DNA from: Ascaris suum
Lineage: Eukaryota > Nematoda > Chromadorea > Rhabditida > Ascarididae
Direction: 5' to 3'
Assembly (NCBI GenBank): GCA_013433145.1
Contig: CM024180.1
Location: 1,116,001 to 1,180,000 of the forward strand
DNA: 64,000 nt
Shown here: piece by piece, positions 1 through 20,372 of the stretch
Position numbering within the stretch: the stretch's first letter is position 1
How the letters are laid out: each line of letters starts with the position of its first letter
Notes under the pieces: generated by a model
Told to the model about the DNA's origin: nothing
What the model saw: the letters and a program-made list of their open reading frames with translations, nothing else
Databases searched by the model: none
Position numbers and translations under genes: made by a program

Positions 1-310
1 AGTGCTGAATTTATCCACTAAGCAGTATTGGTAATGACCGTGACCGGTGGAACTGGCAGTAGCAGTAACAAGTAGTATTTGTGACGTTAAATAGGTTAAG
101 CTGATAATAGTAGTCAATAATCGTAGCGCATCACATGCGGGGGATAGTACTGTTGGACATTATTATAGTTACAGTAAGTAATACTGCAGTAAAAGTAATT
201 GGACTTATTGTAAGTAGTAATTTAGTATCAGTAACAGCAATTAGGGTGAGCAGTAACATGAATTGAAAAGTAGGTAGTAAGTAATACTGATAGTAGTAGT
301 AATGAAACTC
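1..310. repeat. Degenerate AGT/GTA trinucleotide-rich tract
   Basis: Roughly the first 310 bases are dominated by AGT, GTA and AGTAAT trinucleotides, for example around 40-110 and 170-300. Units are imperfect and interrupted, as in an old decayed trinucleotide array. No open frame of note crosses it. The array may continue left of the window. Confidence 0.5.
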
Positions 311-3300
311 ATGCCCTTGTCATTTGCAAAAGACGAAATCAATTCCTTCTTAGCTTTTAATATTTTCGCTATTGTTTTGCTCACGAGTATTTGATCGGTG
401 CATGAGGATCAATGGTATGAAAGGATTTGGATCAACGCTTCAAAAATTTTCGTTCCGATCGCTCGCATTGCTGACCCAAATGCCATCTATTGCATAAGTT
501 CCTTTCTTTTATAATGTTTCGTTTCTATTGCAAATTTTCTGATGGTGATTAAAAGTATGATTTTTGTACAGCACAAAGTTTTTCATCTAAATCATCTCAA
601 TACAAAAAACCACTTCCAATTTTATTGCATCTGAAAGGAAGCAATTTTTTTTTTTTTGAGAGCTGTTAAGAGTTTTTTTTTTTCATTCGTTAAATCAAAT
701 CTTCGATGAAAAAAATTTGCATAAATAATTATAAAAAACAGATGAAAAAGAAATTGAATCGCAAAAAAAAAAGTTTTTATTCGCATATATCACTAGATAT
801 TCGCCCATAATGAATGAATATACATCTATGCAAATAAATCAGATGTTTTTTTTTTTTTTTTTTTTTTTCAAGGATGGCTTCTAGATTGGATGCAAAAAAA
901 AAAAAAAAAATTCCTTTAAAATATTATGGAGGAGAAAATTTTCGAGAATTTTTCCTTTTTCGGAATGATTGAGTGTGGTATCATATTTAGCGAATCGGTT
1001 ACTCATCGCTTCGATTAGTGTAATAGCCGAAATTTGCGAAGAGAAAATAAAAGCACAATAACTAAATATTTGATATATTTCAAAGCTTCCATTCGTATGG
1101 GATTTTTTTTTTTTTTGTTACAACCAGTCGGCTGCAAATTTATTGGCGTTTTATCATTGAAAACACACCGCAATGCTTACATTATACATTTGGTATTTCT
1201 AATTAATAAAACGAATAATGAGTGCACAAAATCGCTCAAAAAAATTTGCAGTTGAATAAATTGCAAGCAATTTTAAGCAAAGAGTGTTATAAGCTACGGA
1301 AACAAAAATGAAAAATTTCTTTCATTATTTTAAACAAACATTGAGTATGTAATTAGAGATTATACCACAAACAGCAACTCTGATTAGGGGCTCCCACTTT
1401 GGTTATGAGCGCCACTTCTCAATGCCCATAGAGAGAGAAAGAGAGAGAGAAGGGGAGAGAGGGAGGAGGAGCGGGAAAGAAAGGAGAGAGGCGAAGAAGA
1501 TCAGTGAAAAAGAAAGCCGACAAAAACTCTACCAATGGTTCTTCAAGAATATTGGCAGTTCATTAGATTATGAGAAATGGCAAACGTCAAAGATTGGTAT
1601 TAATCAAGCAAAAATATTATATGAAAACTATAGACACAGGTGTAAAAAAATTTCCCCAAAATCGTTTATAAGCGAGAATATTTACGCGAAGCGTTCAAAA
1701 TGAAACCAATAAATAAATTAGAAAAAAAAAGCAAAAATAAAAGAGAGATATTAGCAAAAGAATATTATAAATCCACCAGGTATATTAAATGAATGCACAA
1801 AAAAAAATCATAACAACTAAATAATTGTTTGAGTTATTAAGAAGTAAAGATGAGAGCATAAAAATCGACAAAGCGATAAAAATCAAATGAATGCGAATGA
1901 ATCGACGCAGCTTTTTGAATATTTTCATTTCTTGAATTTTTTTTTTTTGCTTAATTTTTCGTAAATTTGGAAAATGCTCTCAGTATTAATTGTGCTCATT
2001 TGAAATATTTCCCTTTAAACTTTTATTTAGAACGAATCTACGGCTGAACAAAAAATAACGCTTGAATAAAGGCATGGAATCAATGAAGAAAATTGCCAAA
2101 TTGAGGGAATTTTTTATGCGTTGCGATGTAATGATGATGAATCTATCTACGAAAAACTAAATTCCATAAAAGCAAAAAAATGAGAGAAAAAGAAAGAAGA
2201 ACTGGAACATATGACAGAGGAGTTTCCGCTGAAGAAAAAAAAAAGCTCAACAATTCTCTGGAATTTTTTTGTCACCTAAAAATTCAGAAAAAAAAACTGA
2301 AAGGAAGTTTTGATTTGCTCTATCCAAAGAAAAAATTATCCTTCAATATATCTATGCCACAATAATATGCCAACAATTTCCTTATCAATTTATAAGGTGA
2401 TCAGTGGACAATTTACTGAAATTGCGCGTCAAAAAAAAAAAACTAAATGAATAAATGTAAATTAAATTTGTATGCGACTTTTTTGAAAAAACATAAAGAT
2501 CAGATATTTCGCCCGACAATGGCAAATTTTTGTTCTTTGTGAACAAGTTTTTGCCTCGTAAAATTCGCTTCTAAATGATTAATCATTTCGGCTAGAATAT
2601 CAGCAAATAAAATGCATAGAAAAAATTTTTTCTTCATTAGTAAATTTGCTTATATTTGCAGCGAAAATTTTTCAAATATGAGAAAAATTCGTTTTTCTTA
2701 AGCAAAAAAAAAAAAATTCTCACAATTGCTTCAAATATAGGCATAACCTTTCGCCGATTATGAAAAAAATTCCACGAAAATCCAATTGAAACAAAAAAAA
2801 CCACACTCGGAAATTGGTCATCTTCAACTATATTGGATGAGGTGGAACTCAATGGTTTCAATGCCTCAGGCTAGACAAATAAAGTGACACCCATCTGCCT
2901 TTAAGTGGTTAATTTGATAATCGGAAATGCTCAGCTTATTTTTTAGTGCAATTGCAAAAATTTAATAAGCATCTATGAAAAGTGCAAAGTTCTTACAGTG
3001 TTAGGCGTTAAAGTTCTTCATATATGGCGTAAATTTGCCAACATATAACCAGAAATGTTTGTTTATTTCAAGCCTTTTTAAATTGAAATTGAAAAAAAAA
3101 TTTCTCAATAATAGTTGCAAAAATAGGGAATAATGCCAAATTTGATGCATTGAATTTACACTACTCCAATAAATAAGATTTAAGTTAATTGTTCGTTTAT
3201 CACTAAAAAAGAAAATAAAAATTTCATCAATGCCAACATTGCGAAAATTCCCCGATCTTAGCGTGCAATATTGCCTATCCAATCCTTAGGAGTTTAATAC

Positions 3301-4490
3301 CTTTCTTTATGAAACATAAGATGGACTAAATCGAATTACTCTAAAGTAATACGCTAGCAGTATATCTATGAGGATAAAATCTTATATTTCAAATTTTTAT
3401 TCATATAAGTTTCTGAAAATCCCTATTATTTTCTCTTTTTTTTTGATTTTTTAAATCTATTGCTTGCATTACTTTTATTTTTTATTTTTTTTTGCTTTGA
3501 TTTTTACCTCGTTTCATCGAATTCTTTTTAAAATACATTGAAGTGCAAACGATTTTTTTGTTTTCGTAACTCATTTTTGCTCACTTTTCGCCTTTTAATA
3601 TAAGAAGGGTTGATGTTCTATTGTAAAAAGTTTCTTTTTCAAAAAAAAAAAAAATGCAAATTCCAGAAAATATTGATATCCCAATATTTTATAGCTGTAA
3701 TTCCGAGTAATCCAAATATTGCTTCTAAACTCTCTCGATAGAGAACATGCGGCGAAATGAACAACGCAGAAATTTCCAAATTCCAGAATGCCTTTTCAAA
3801 TTCATATTTTCTACTATTGTGCGTTTCTAATAACAATCCTCGCCGCGAATGATAAAAATTTTATCTTATATAATGAATGAATTAATTGAGAAATATTTGT
3901 TCTAACAAGAATGACCATTTTAATGACCATTTTTATCTACCTAAGTTGGCACTTGACACTTAGAAATTATGGTGATTTTCCTTTTAGAGAGTTTTAAAAT
4001 TTGCATAAATATTTGTAGAATAATGAAGCGATAATGTTTGAATTTTAAATTTCCGCTTAACGACTACATAACACAATTTTTTGTTAGATAGTCATTTTTT
4101 GTTATAGATATATCGTTTTCCAAGTATGAATATTCAATCATTTAGAAAACGCAAAGGGTGCAACATATGAGTTTATGGAATTTATTTAGTCGATAAATAT
4201 TTTAACTATTAGCGTATAGATGAAGATAAATGACAAATGAGGAGTTTAGAAATTTTTCTCAAAATTTTCATTGAAAAAATGGGGGAAAATTTCCCAATAA
4301 AAATTCATCCATACTTGTAATGTTTTATTGGAAAGTGAATACTAAGCGAAGTGATTTTCATATGTCAGTCATTCTGCTCGTAAATAGTGAAGCATTGAGT
4401 GGATTTCAATCAAATGAATTCAATAAATTTCAATGAAATTCAACAGCTTTCTAGAAAGAATGAAATTTTTTAAAGCGAAGAAGCGCATTT
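311..4490. other. AT-rich stretch without a supportable gene
   Basis: This stretch is rich in A and T homopolymers of 8-24 bases (for example near 650, 850 and 890). The only open frames are short and lysine- or phenylalanine-rich, products of A/T runs. A GA-rich purine tract lies at about 1,422-1,500. The region directly downstream of the rab-3 stop belongs to the 3' flank of that minus-strand gene. Two minus-strand AATAAA signals are present, at 4,324-4,329 and 4,191-4,196. Confidence 0.5.
4324..4329 (-). terminator. Probable polyadenylation signal of rab-3
   Basis: On the minus strand this hexamer reads AATAAA, about 170 nt after the rab-3 stop codon at 4,499-4,501. It is the first perfect signal downstream of the gene. 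Position and consensus are seen; use as the cleavage signal is inferred. Confidence 0.5.
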
Positions 4491-4498
4491 TGATAGGA

Positions 4499-12360
<7,862 letters not shown>

Positions 12361-12375
12361 CTGAAATTTCTGGTC
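12361..12375 (-). promoter_or_regulatory. Splice acceptor abutting the rab-3 ATG
   Basis: On the minus strand AAATTTCAG is followed with no spacer by the rab-3 ATG. In nematodes this arrangement marks either a spliced-leader trans-splice site (end of an outron) or the 3' end of an intron in the 5' UTR. Which of the two cannot be told from DNA. Confidence 0.55.
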
Positions 12376-13937
12376 ATTTTTGCTTCTTTTCTTTTCTCCT
12401 GAATTTAGAAAGGTGGTGGTGCGTGTAATAAAGTGATAACCGTATAGCAGTTAGATTGCATTCGGCCAACACTTATAAGAATAAAAATTCAAGCTGAGAA
12501 CAATTGTATGGCTGCTAAGATAAATATACGAAGAACGATTGTGATTACTGACGAGAAAAAATTTCATAAGCAAGTGTTGTTTAATTTATTTAATTCATTT
12601 TTGAATGAAATTAAAAATTGATCAGCTAATATTTTCCTCCTTCCATGTTTAATTTTAACTCCACATGTTAACAAAAAAAAACTGAAAAATAAATAATAAT
12701 AGTAATAATAATAATATGCCACTTTTACTCAGCTATAATACTGAAATTTTTCGCCCGTTTATTTTTGTTAGCCCCCTCAGTCTCTCTCCTCGTCCACTTT
12801 TGTAAACAAATATCTGCTAGACGCTCTAAATCTTAGCATATTGATGGTATATGTTGTATTGGTCGATGTCGATTCCACATATTGCAAAATAAATTTTGTA
12901 TATTTAGAAAAGAAAATAAAAACAAATAAGAGGAATAATAATCCACATTACTGACTACTGTATCATAATCATACGGCTATTATATCATATTCAGAAGCAT
13001 TCATGTCCTATTACAGTAAGCTTAACTAGTAATTATATACAAAGAAAGCATTTTTCCGGAGATTAAAGATTATCGAATTGTTTCGCGAAATATAATAAGC
13101 CAAGTTCAATTTCTTCAGCACTCTACATTTGTGTATTTTTATTTCAGCTGAGAAAATTTCACCTTCACTCAGAAAATACTATTAGAAATTCAATTTAATT
13201 TATTCTCTCTTGTTTAGTTGTCCACTCAGAAAGTGTCATTTTTTGCAAAGGTTTAATTGAAAATGCGAATTTTTATGCATATCGTTGATTTTCTTTGAAA
13301 AATTTTTCATTCAATAAACGAATATCGCATCAATATGGAATAGCAGCAATGAATACTACAAACGAAATCAAACCCACTATGGAATATGATCACTATTGCA
13401 ATTTGCAACGATTTATAATTATTATTGTTATTATGGTTTTTTTTTTGTTGATAAATCGATCGAATAGTTTCATTCAATAAAAATTTGATAGAATCTCTTC
13501 ACTCATAATTCAGAAGTGTCCAGGTATGGGTTTCTTTTTTTCTCTTTTTTCTGGGACGGATATCGCTTACGAGTTGAAAATTTCAGTTTTTGAATAGCTA
13601 TGGTGGAAAAATCGGAAGAAAAATAAGCGACAAAAATATAAAATAAACTACTGCACTTTACAAGGGAATTTTAATTGAAAGCAATGAAGGAAAGTTGTTA
13701 ATAGCAATTCGCATTAAAAATTCCTCAAAGCAAAAAAAAAGACTTTTTCAAGCAAAAAAAAAGTATTTTAAGCAATAATGAAGTGAATATCTAAGAAATG
13801 GGCTTAAAACTAACAGTGATTAGAGGATCAACTGAATGCGTTACATCGATAGACTATGACGCTGACAATATTATAGCACTAAAGCAATTACACCTATGGG
13901 GCCAAATAAGCCATATGATCCAACTCAATTTTGAATG

Positions 13938-14257
<320 letters not shown>

Positions 14258-16625
14258 CCCTATTAACGTGGCCTAGGTCTACAGATGTTAAGGTCAAAGA
14301 GCATAGGTGATATTGCAGTAAGTTTTTGGTGCCAACCTTAATTCTAGCGATTCTCCATCCGCATAACGCGAACTATTTATCATATAATTAAAAAACAGGG
14401 AAATAGCTTCTATTCCTATATGTAAAAAGCTTCGCAAAAAAAAACGCTGGAGTGCTTCTCGCTATCAAATGTGACTGAAAAACTTTTTCCAAATGTGCAA
14501 GTGAAAAACTATGAGGGGAAAAAGAACACTATGCCAATTTTCACGATCAACGATCTGCTTGGCTGATTTCATTGCGGAGAGCTAGGCTTTAATTCGAAAC
14601 AAATGCAGCCAAGTGTAGCGTATCGAAACAAGCAGAGAGCGCTTTTTTGCGAGTGCTATATACGCTTAGCTTATTTGGTTCGTTGCGCACAACAAGCATT
14701 GATTTTATTGAATAGGGTCCCCAGCAGCAGTGCGCAATTTTTTTTTTGCAATGCTTGCCCATTGGACACAATCGACGTTTTCTGGAACTGGAGCAGTCCA
14801 GTCAGCCGGCTGGTTGCTTATTTCGAGAATCGGAAGAGAGGAGAGTGCTGAAACAGCAATAGAGTACCCTCACTCTCATTTTCACTCTCACTAACTCGTA
14901 CGTCGTCTCACTTGAATGGTCAACGATCAAGACGACGGTTACTTGAGCGATTGATGCAGCCAGAACACAGCCCAATGACGCATACAATCGACAAGGATCA
15001 CACTCTTAAACGCTTTTGCTATTAATCTGCATGAAGAAACGTTTACTAGCGTCACTTTTCGATGGATCTTCAATGAAAGAGACAACGGCATGCAGGTTTT
15101 GAGCCTATCAAGTTAAAGTTGAGGGCATTCCCATAATCGGAAGTCAATAATCTTGAAATTACTTTTTTGTCTCAATTAAATATTTTTATTACGTCCTTTT
15201 CTAGAATTCTTTTCATAAAGCCCCCCAAAAAAAATTCAATGAGTGAATATACTTTTCTCAAATGTTTACAAAAATCATTGCAACTAAAAAAAAGTGAATC
15301 GGACATTATCTCAATATTAAATTAATACAAAATTGAAATAAAAATTGAATTTCAAATTTGGAATTCGAGTGAAAAAAAAATAAAACAACTAGTGATCATT
15401 TTCTATCTATTTAGCTAGGATCTTCAATATGTCTGCTCGAAGTGATAACAAAAAAAAAGATTATCAACTTTTAAAAAAAAAGACGGGAATCTCGAAACCG
15501 TAACTAGCAATTATTCCAAAATAATTTAAAATATTCATACCTAGAATTTAAAAAAAAAAAAAAAGAGTTATAAAGGCGATTTTCAATGTGCAGATTGAGG
15601 GCGAGGCGATTGTTCCGTTCATTTTTTTTACCGGCACTAACTCCCTGTTTTCCTTTTATTGTCCCTTTCCTCCTCCATCACTTCTCGACCTCACTTCCTC
15701 CTTTTCGCATGCTTTTATTTGCAACAGATCAAGTCTTCACACTCTATACCTACGACGTGGGATTTCTATGAAAGGACAAATTGGTGCATCAGATGGATGA
15801 GTTTATGACCTAAGGCCAATAATAAAGTTCTAGTGCTTCTATTTAAAAAAAATGCAACCAAGAGAGTTTGACTTTGAACTCTTGGAACGTTCTGGATGCT
15901 GTAATTCGTGCATTCAATTTCAAGAAGAAAGCAAAAATAAAGCGTTCGTAGCAACAGCAAATTTATTATATCATTTAGCATCACAGCAAAAAAAAAAAAA
16001 ATTTGATTTCTCAATTATTAACCGAATAATAACATGAAAATTTCCCTCTAATTCAAAAAATTGTCGGAAATTTTTTTGAACACAAATCTAAAATATTTTT
16101 ATCAAAAGCAACGAAAATCATATTGCAGCTTTTAAAATGATGCAGTATATAGGCGCAAAAAACAAAAGAAAAAAAAACAACAGAGGAAGTATATTCGACA
16201 CAAAAATTGTGTATATTAGACTACAATATAAATATTAAAAAAAATTAAACGAATTCCACATTGCTATAAATGTCTAATAGTCGATAAATCATTGTCATCT
16301 AATAAATTACGATGGAAAAAATTTAAATTTTCGAGACTAGCAGAAACTACTAAAATTTTTATCTTATTCTATCATAAGTGGATTAATTTACTTCGAAAAA
16401 TAATGAAAATATTATTGGATTACTGAAACTTAGGAAAAAAAAACGATCGCTAAATAATGTGTGAAAGAGTAAGAAAATCTGATAAATATCTAATCAAACA
16501 AAAAAAAAAACTCCTAAGCGCCATAAATAACAGAGCATTAACAAGTGTTGAGAATGATTTTTTTTTGTTTATCATTGAGAGCATTTAAACATAATGAAAC
16601 AACAACATTACTTAAGATCTGATAA

Positions 16626-16654
16626 CTGGGTGGTGGTGGGGGGGGGGGGGGGGG
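16626..16654. repeat. Poly-G run
   Basis: GGGTGGTGG is followed by about 17 consecutive G. One of several G or C homopolymers of 13-20 bases in this otherwise AT-rich window. Confidence 0.9.
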
Positions 16655-19076
16655 AAGATATGAATATAGAAAGAGATAAATGTACAGATTAATTTGATCA
16701 TTCAAAAAGCTCAATATACGGTCGCATATTTAATCATTTTTTTTATACCACATGAAATAGATAGCGATGAATTCAAGAATATTTTAGATTTAGTTATTTA
16801 TGTGTGTGTAAGTTTTCATGAAATTTTTCGGCGAGATTAATAACTCACAAAATTTCCAATAGAAATTTCAATTGCAATCAAAAATAAGGTATAGACAGAT
16901 TTGAATCGCAACTGATATCAAAAAAAAAAAAAAAAACATCGTCGAGGAGAATTGGCATCTCAGAAAACGATCAAAAAAAAAAAAAAAAAAAACGATTAGT
17001 GAATTTGCGGTTGCAAAAAATGACTTTTTGCGCTATTAACACTTTTTTCGCTTTAATTTCAAGTTTTTTTTTTAAAAATTTAAAACAAATATTTCCGACC
17101 ATAAGAGTGATATATCATTATATCATTGCAGAAAAAATGTTTAGGCTCAATGATTGTAAAGATGAACAACAGCAATGGTTTATTTTTAAAAAAAATATTT
17201 AAAAAAAGTACGATTAATTTATCCTGTTTATAGAATATACCGTTTATAATAATCTAGCGGAAATAGCGAATACACCAAATATACCGAAATTATAGAAATA
17301 GATCGTTAATAGTTCAGTTTCTAGTGTATATCATATGGTTGATTTTTTAAATCATTAAGTGATGATATTTTACTAGATCGCTGAACACTACGCATCTAAT
17401 AAATGAAAGACAAATCCAATAAGGAAAAAGGCTCTTCAATAGTTGAGTAATTGTTCACTCAAACTATCTAACGAGAAAAATAAATGTTCTACGAACGCGA
17501 ACACCTGTAAATGAGAAATACCTGAGTTATATTCTCCGATATGCTCAATATATCAAGCGCGTTTTATACGCTTTTACAAATTCGTATTTGCAGAACTCAC
17601 TAGTGCTAAAATTGTTCATGTCTGCACATATGCACATGTGTTGGACAATCCGGCATTTACAAATCAAGGACCAATTAAACTACTGCTATGAAATTATGTA
17701 GGTAACATATGGGTCTCCTATCCTGTTAATTCTGGAAGAAATTAAGAGAAAATTGATGATGACAAAAAATTTGCATACATCTTCCAAACCGATCGTGTTG
17801 CCTTCTATAAGATTAAAAAAAGGAAAGAATTTTTGCGAAAACTTTGCATGCGTGATTAGTGTAATTTAAAATATGGACTCATCATTGCGGATGTTTTATT
17901 AGTTGTCGATATGTCGAAAATTTATGAAAAATGTTATATTAGAATTTCCGACTTTAGATCAATATTTCGACCGCAGAATTGCGAAGAACCATTACTTCCG
18001 CATACTTCCGTCTATTTTAGGACAGATATGGAAGAAAGCGGAAAATAAACGACTCTTGAAGGAGGAATTATAAGATTCGAGGAGAAATAAAAGAAACAAT
18101 CCTCAAACAAGCGGGGCCATTTATAGATTTAATTTGATTTTCCATCTAGATAATCAGCATTCGAAGAAGCGAGAATTCTGAAAGGAAATCACACAAAGAA
18201 AAATCCACAAATTTTCGCCAAAATATCTGCAGGCATAAAAATTCATCGTTTCTTCATTTTCAATATTTTCCACTATATGGAAAATTGAAAAAAATCTAAA
18301 TGAGTTGAGTTGGTTGCATAGCCTTGAGAAGATAGAGTTCCACATAATTCCTTGTTTCAAAAAAAAAACCTTGATATTTTGCTGAGGAAATGAAAATAAA
18401 TCGCGCCCTTAAAAAAAAGCAGAGGCATTTTGCCGCAACGATATGTGATCTTCTTTCATATTTTTTCAAATTCAAATGGATCACAATCGAAGAAAGTGGA
18501 CAAAGAAGGGAACCGCTATACGATAGAAGTAATTTAAGAAAACTTGAGTATGGTGCAAGCGCGAGAAAAGGAGACCCTGTTAAATAAATACACGGAACAA
18601 GCTTGTTTTTCTTTTTGAACTCCGTTTTTTTTTTTGAGCAAAAAAATTTTTTTTTTTTATTGGAATTCGATTTGTATAAATGAAAACGACCGAGGCGAAA
18701 TTTCCACAAATTTTCCATTCTCATTGTCTAAAACTCGTTTCGAACCTGACAGGTAGTGAGAGGGATCAACCCGCGGTCTATATCATACTGAGCAATTTCG
18801 TACCGGACAGATGGGACACATGTAAACAAATGCCTAAACACACATACCTGTACAGGCGTCATACTAGAAACATTAAAACGAAGGACAGTAATGCACTGAA
18901 AAGTAACGCAAGTCTTATTTCTCCATCGAAGAGCACTTACTTATCAAAGAGCAGTACGAAAGCTCCATATGAACTTCCAATATGAGAGGCTCGGTTCACA
19001 ATGGAGCTTAAGGAAAGATTGGGCGTTCGCCTGCGTCTTCGCGAACTATTGTATATGATCCAATGACAGCATCAAT

Positions 19077-19120
19077 GGGGGGGGGGGGGGGGTGGGGGAT
19101 GGGGATAGGTGCAGGGGGTG
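19077..19120. repeat. Poly-G run with G-rich flank
   Basis: Sixteen G followed by TGGGGGATGGGG and more G clusters. The strand could form a G-quadruplex, which is inference from composition. Confidence 0.9.
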
Positions 19121-20299
19121 TAGGATCACCACCACATCTGTTTACTTTTAATGTGGACCATTTGCTGCATAAATGAACCACTACCTAGATCTTACTCAAG
19201 AGAAAAGGAAAAAAAAAATTTGCAACTGGAAACTCGAATTAGAATGTGAACATTCGATGTAATGTCATAGAATTAAACACAAATAAATAAAATTCACATA
19301 TTCCAGTAAACCGATAAATGAAAATATGGAATTGGTAACGTCATACTGAATTAATATGAATTACTGATAATAGGAATTGAAATTAATTAGCAATAAATGA
19401 TTAAAAATCACCGTTGTATGCAAAGATTATTAATGATAGTCAATACTATTCGATTTGATTCATTTCGGCTATACCCATCAGTAATTCATCTCGGATCACT
19501 TTCAAATTTCAGAGCATTTTATACTGCTTCATCTAGCCGACTATTTGACGTCATAAGCCTTTTTAACAGATGCGCTAAATGAAGGTGGGTTGAAATCATT
19601 GATTTCACTTCAGACATTTGAACTGTGTTCTTGAATTTCTCAAAGTATCTTACTGGTATTGTGATAGAATTTGTCGCCGGTTAAATACGGCTAATATTTT
19701 CATACCTCTTCAATAAGAGAGATTAAAAAACACAAATTCAGAATTAATTTCTGTTAGTTCTACTAAAGTTTGAAACAATGCAATCTTTTATTATTCACTA
19801 CATATAACGTCCATAAAATTGCCTAGCATTATTATGCATTTTCAATAATAAAAAGTTCTTGATAAATGTATATGTATGAGTGAATGATGCGTTAAATTCT
19901 GTCTCATATTTAACAATGATTGATGCGATTTGCATAATTGCAAAAGCAACCAGTTAGTTGCCGTTTTTTATGAGCGAATATATGTAAATCTCGAGGGAGA
20001 TTATTTCCCTTAACTGCTAGACAGAATTGACCTCTAGCATGAATTTAATCATTCCCACTTTGCCATTTAATCATTCACTTTCATCATGATTATTAAACTA
20101 TTCAATGATAAGAAATTGCAATTCATTTGAAATATATTGATAAGGAATTTTTTCACTTTTCTAGGTAAAATCAAATGAGAAAATTATTTCATTATTTTGA
20201 AGCTATTCAGCTTAGTGACAGATGGCAAATTTTTTTCAGCACATTCGACAATCATCTACAAAATTGTAAACATAGAAACACGACGAAACTATTTAGATC

Positions 20300-20372
20300 G
20301 TCCCAAATAGTTCAGCGGCAAAATGCATGCCCGGCAAACGGAAGATCTCGGGTTCACATTCGTATCTGGGCA
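20300..20372 (+). pseudogene. tRNA-like relic or tRNA-derived SINE head
   Basis: An A-box-like TAGTTCAGCGGC (20,308-20,319) and a B-box-like GGTTCACATTC (20,351-20,361) are spaced as in a tRNA gene. The segment between them resembles a glycine/alanine-type tRNA (GCCCGGCAAACGGAAGATC). Acceptor arms CCCAAAT and ATCTGGG pair with one mismatch, but the T-stem does not pair. It is therefore not a working tRNA. A SINE derived from a tRNA would look the same. Confidence 0.35.

Noticed and set aside
18953..19035. Minus-strand block with Arg-rich sequence ending at donor GATAA|GTAAGTG
   Set aside because: The donor is good, but the upstream acceptor (CAATAG) is weak and no neighbouring exon fits; too short to support.
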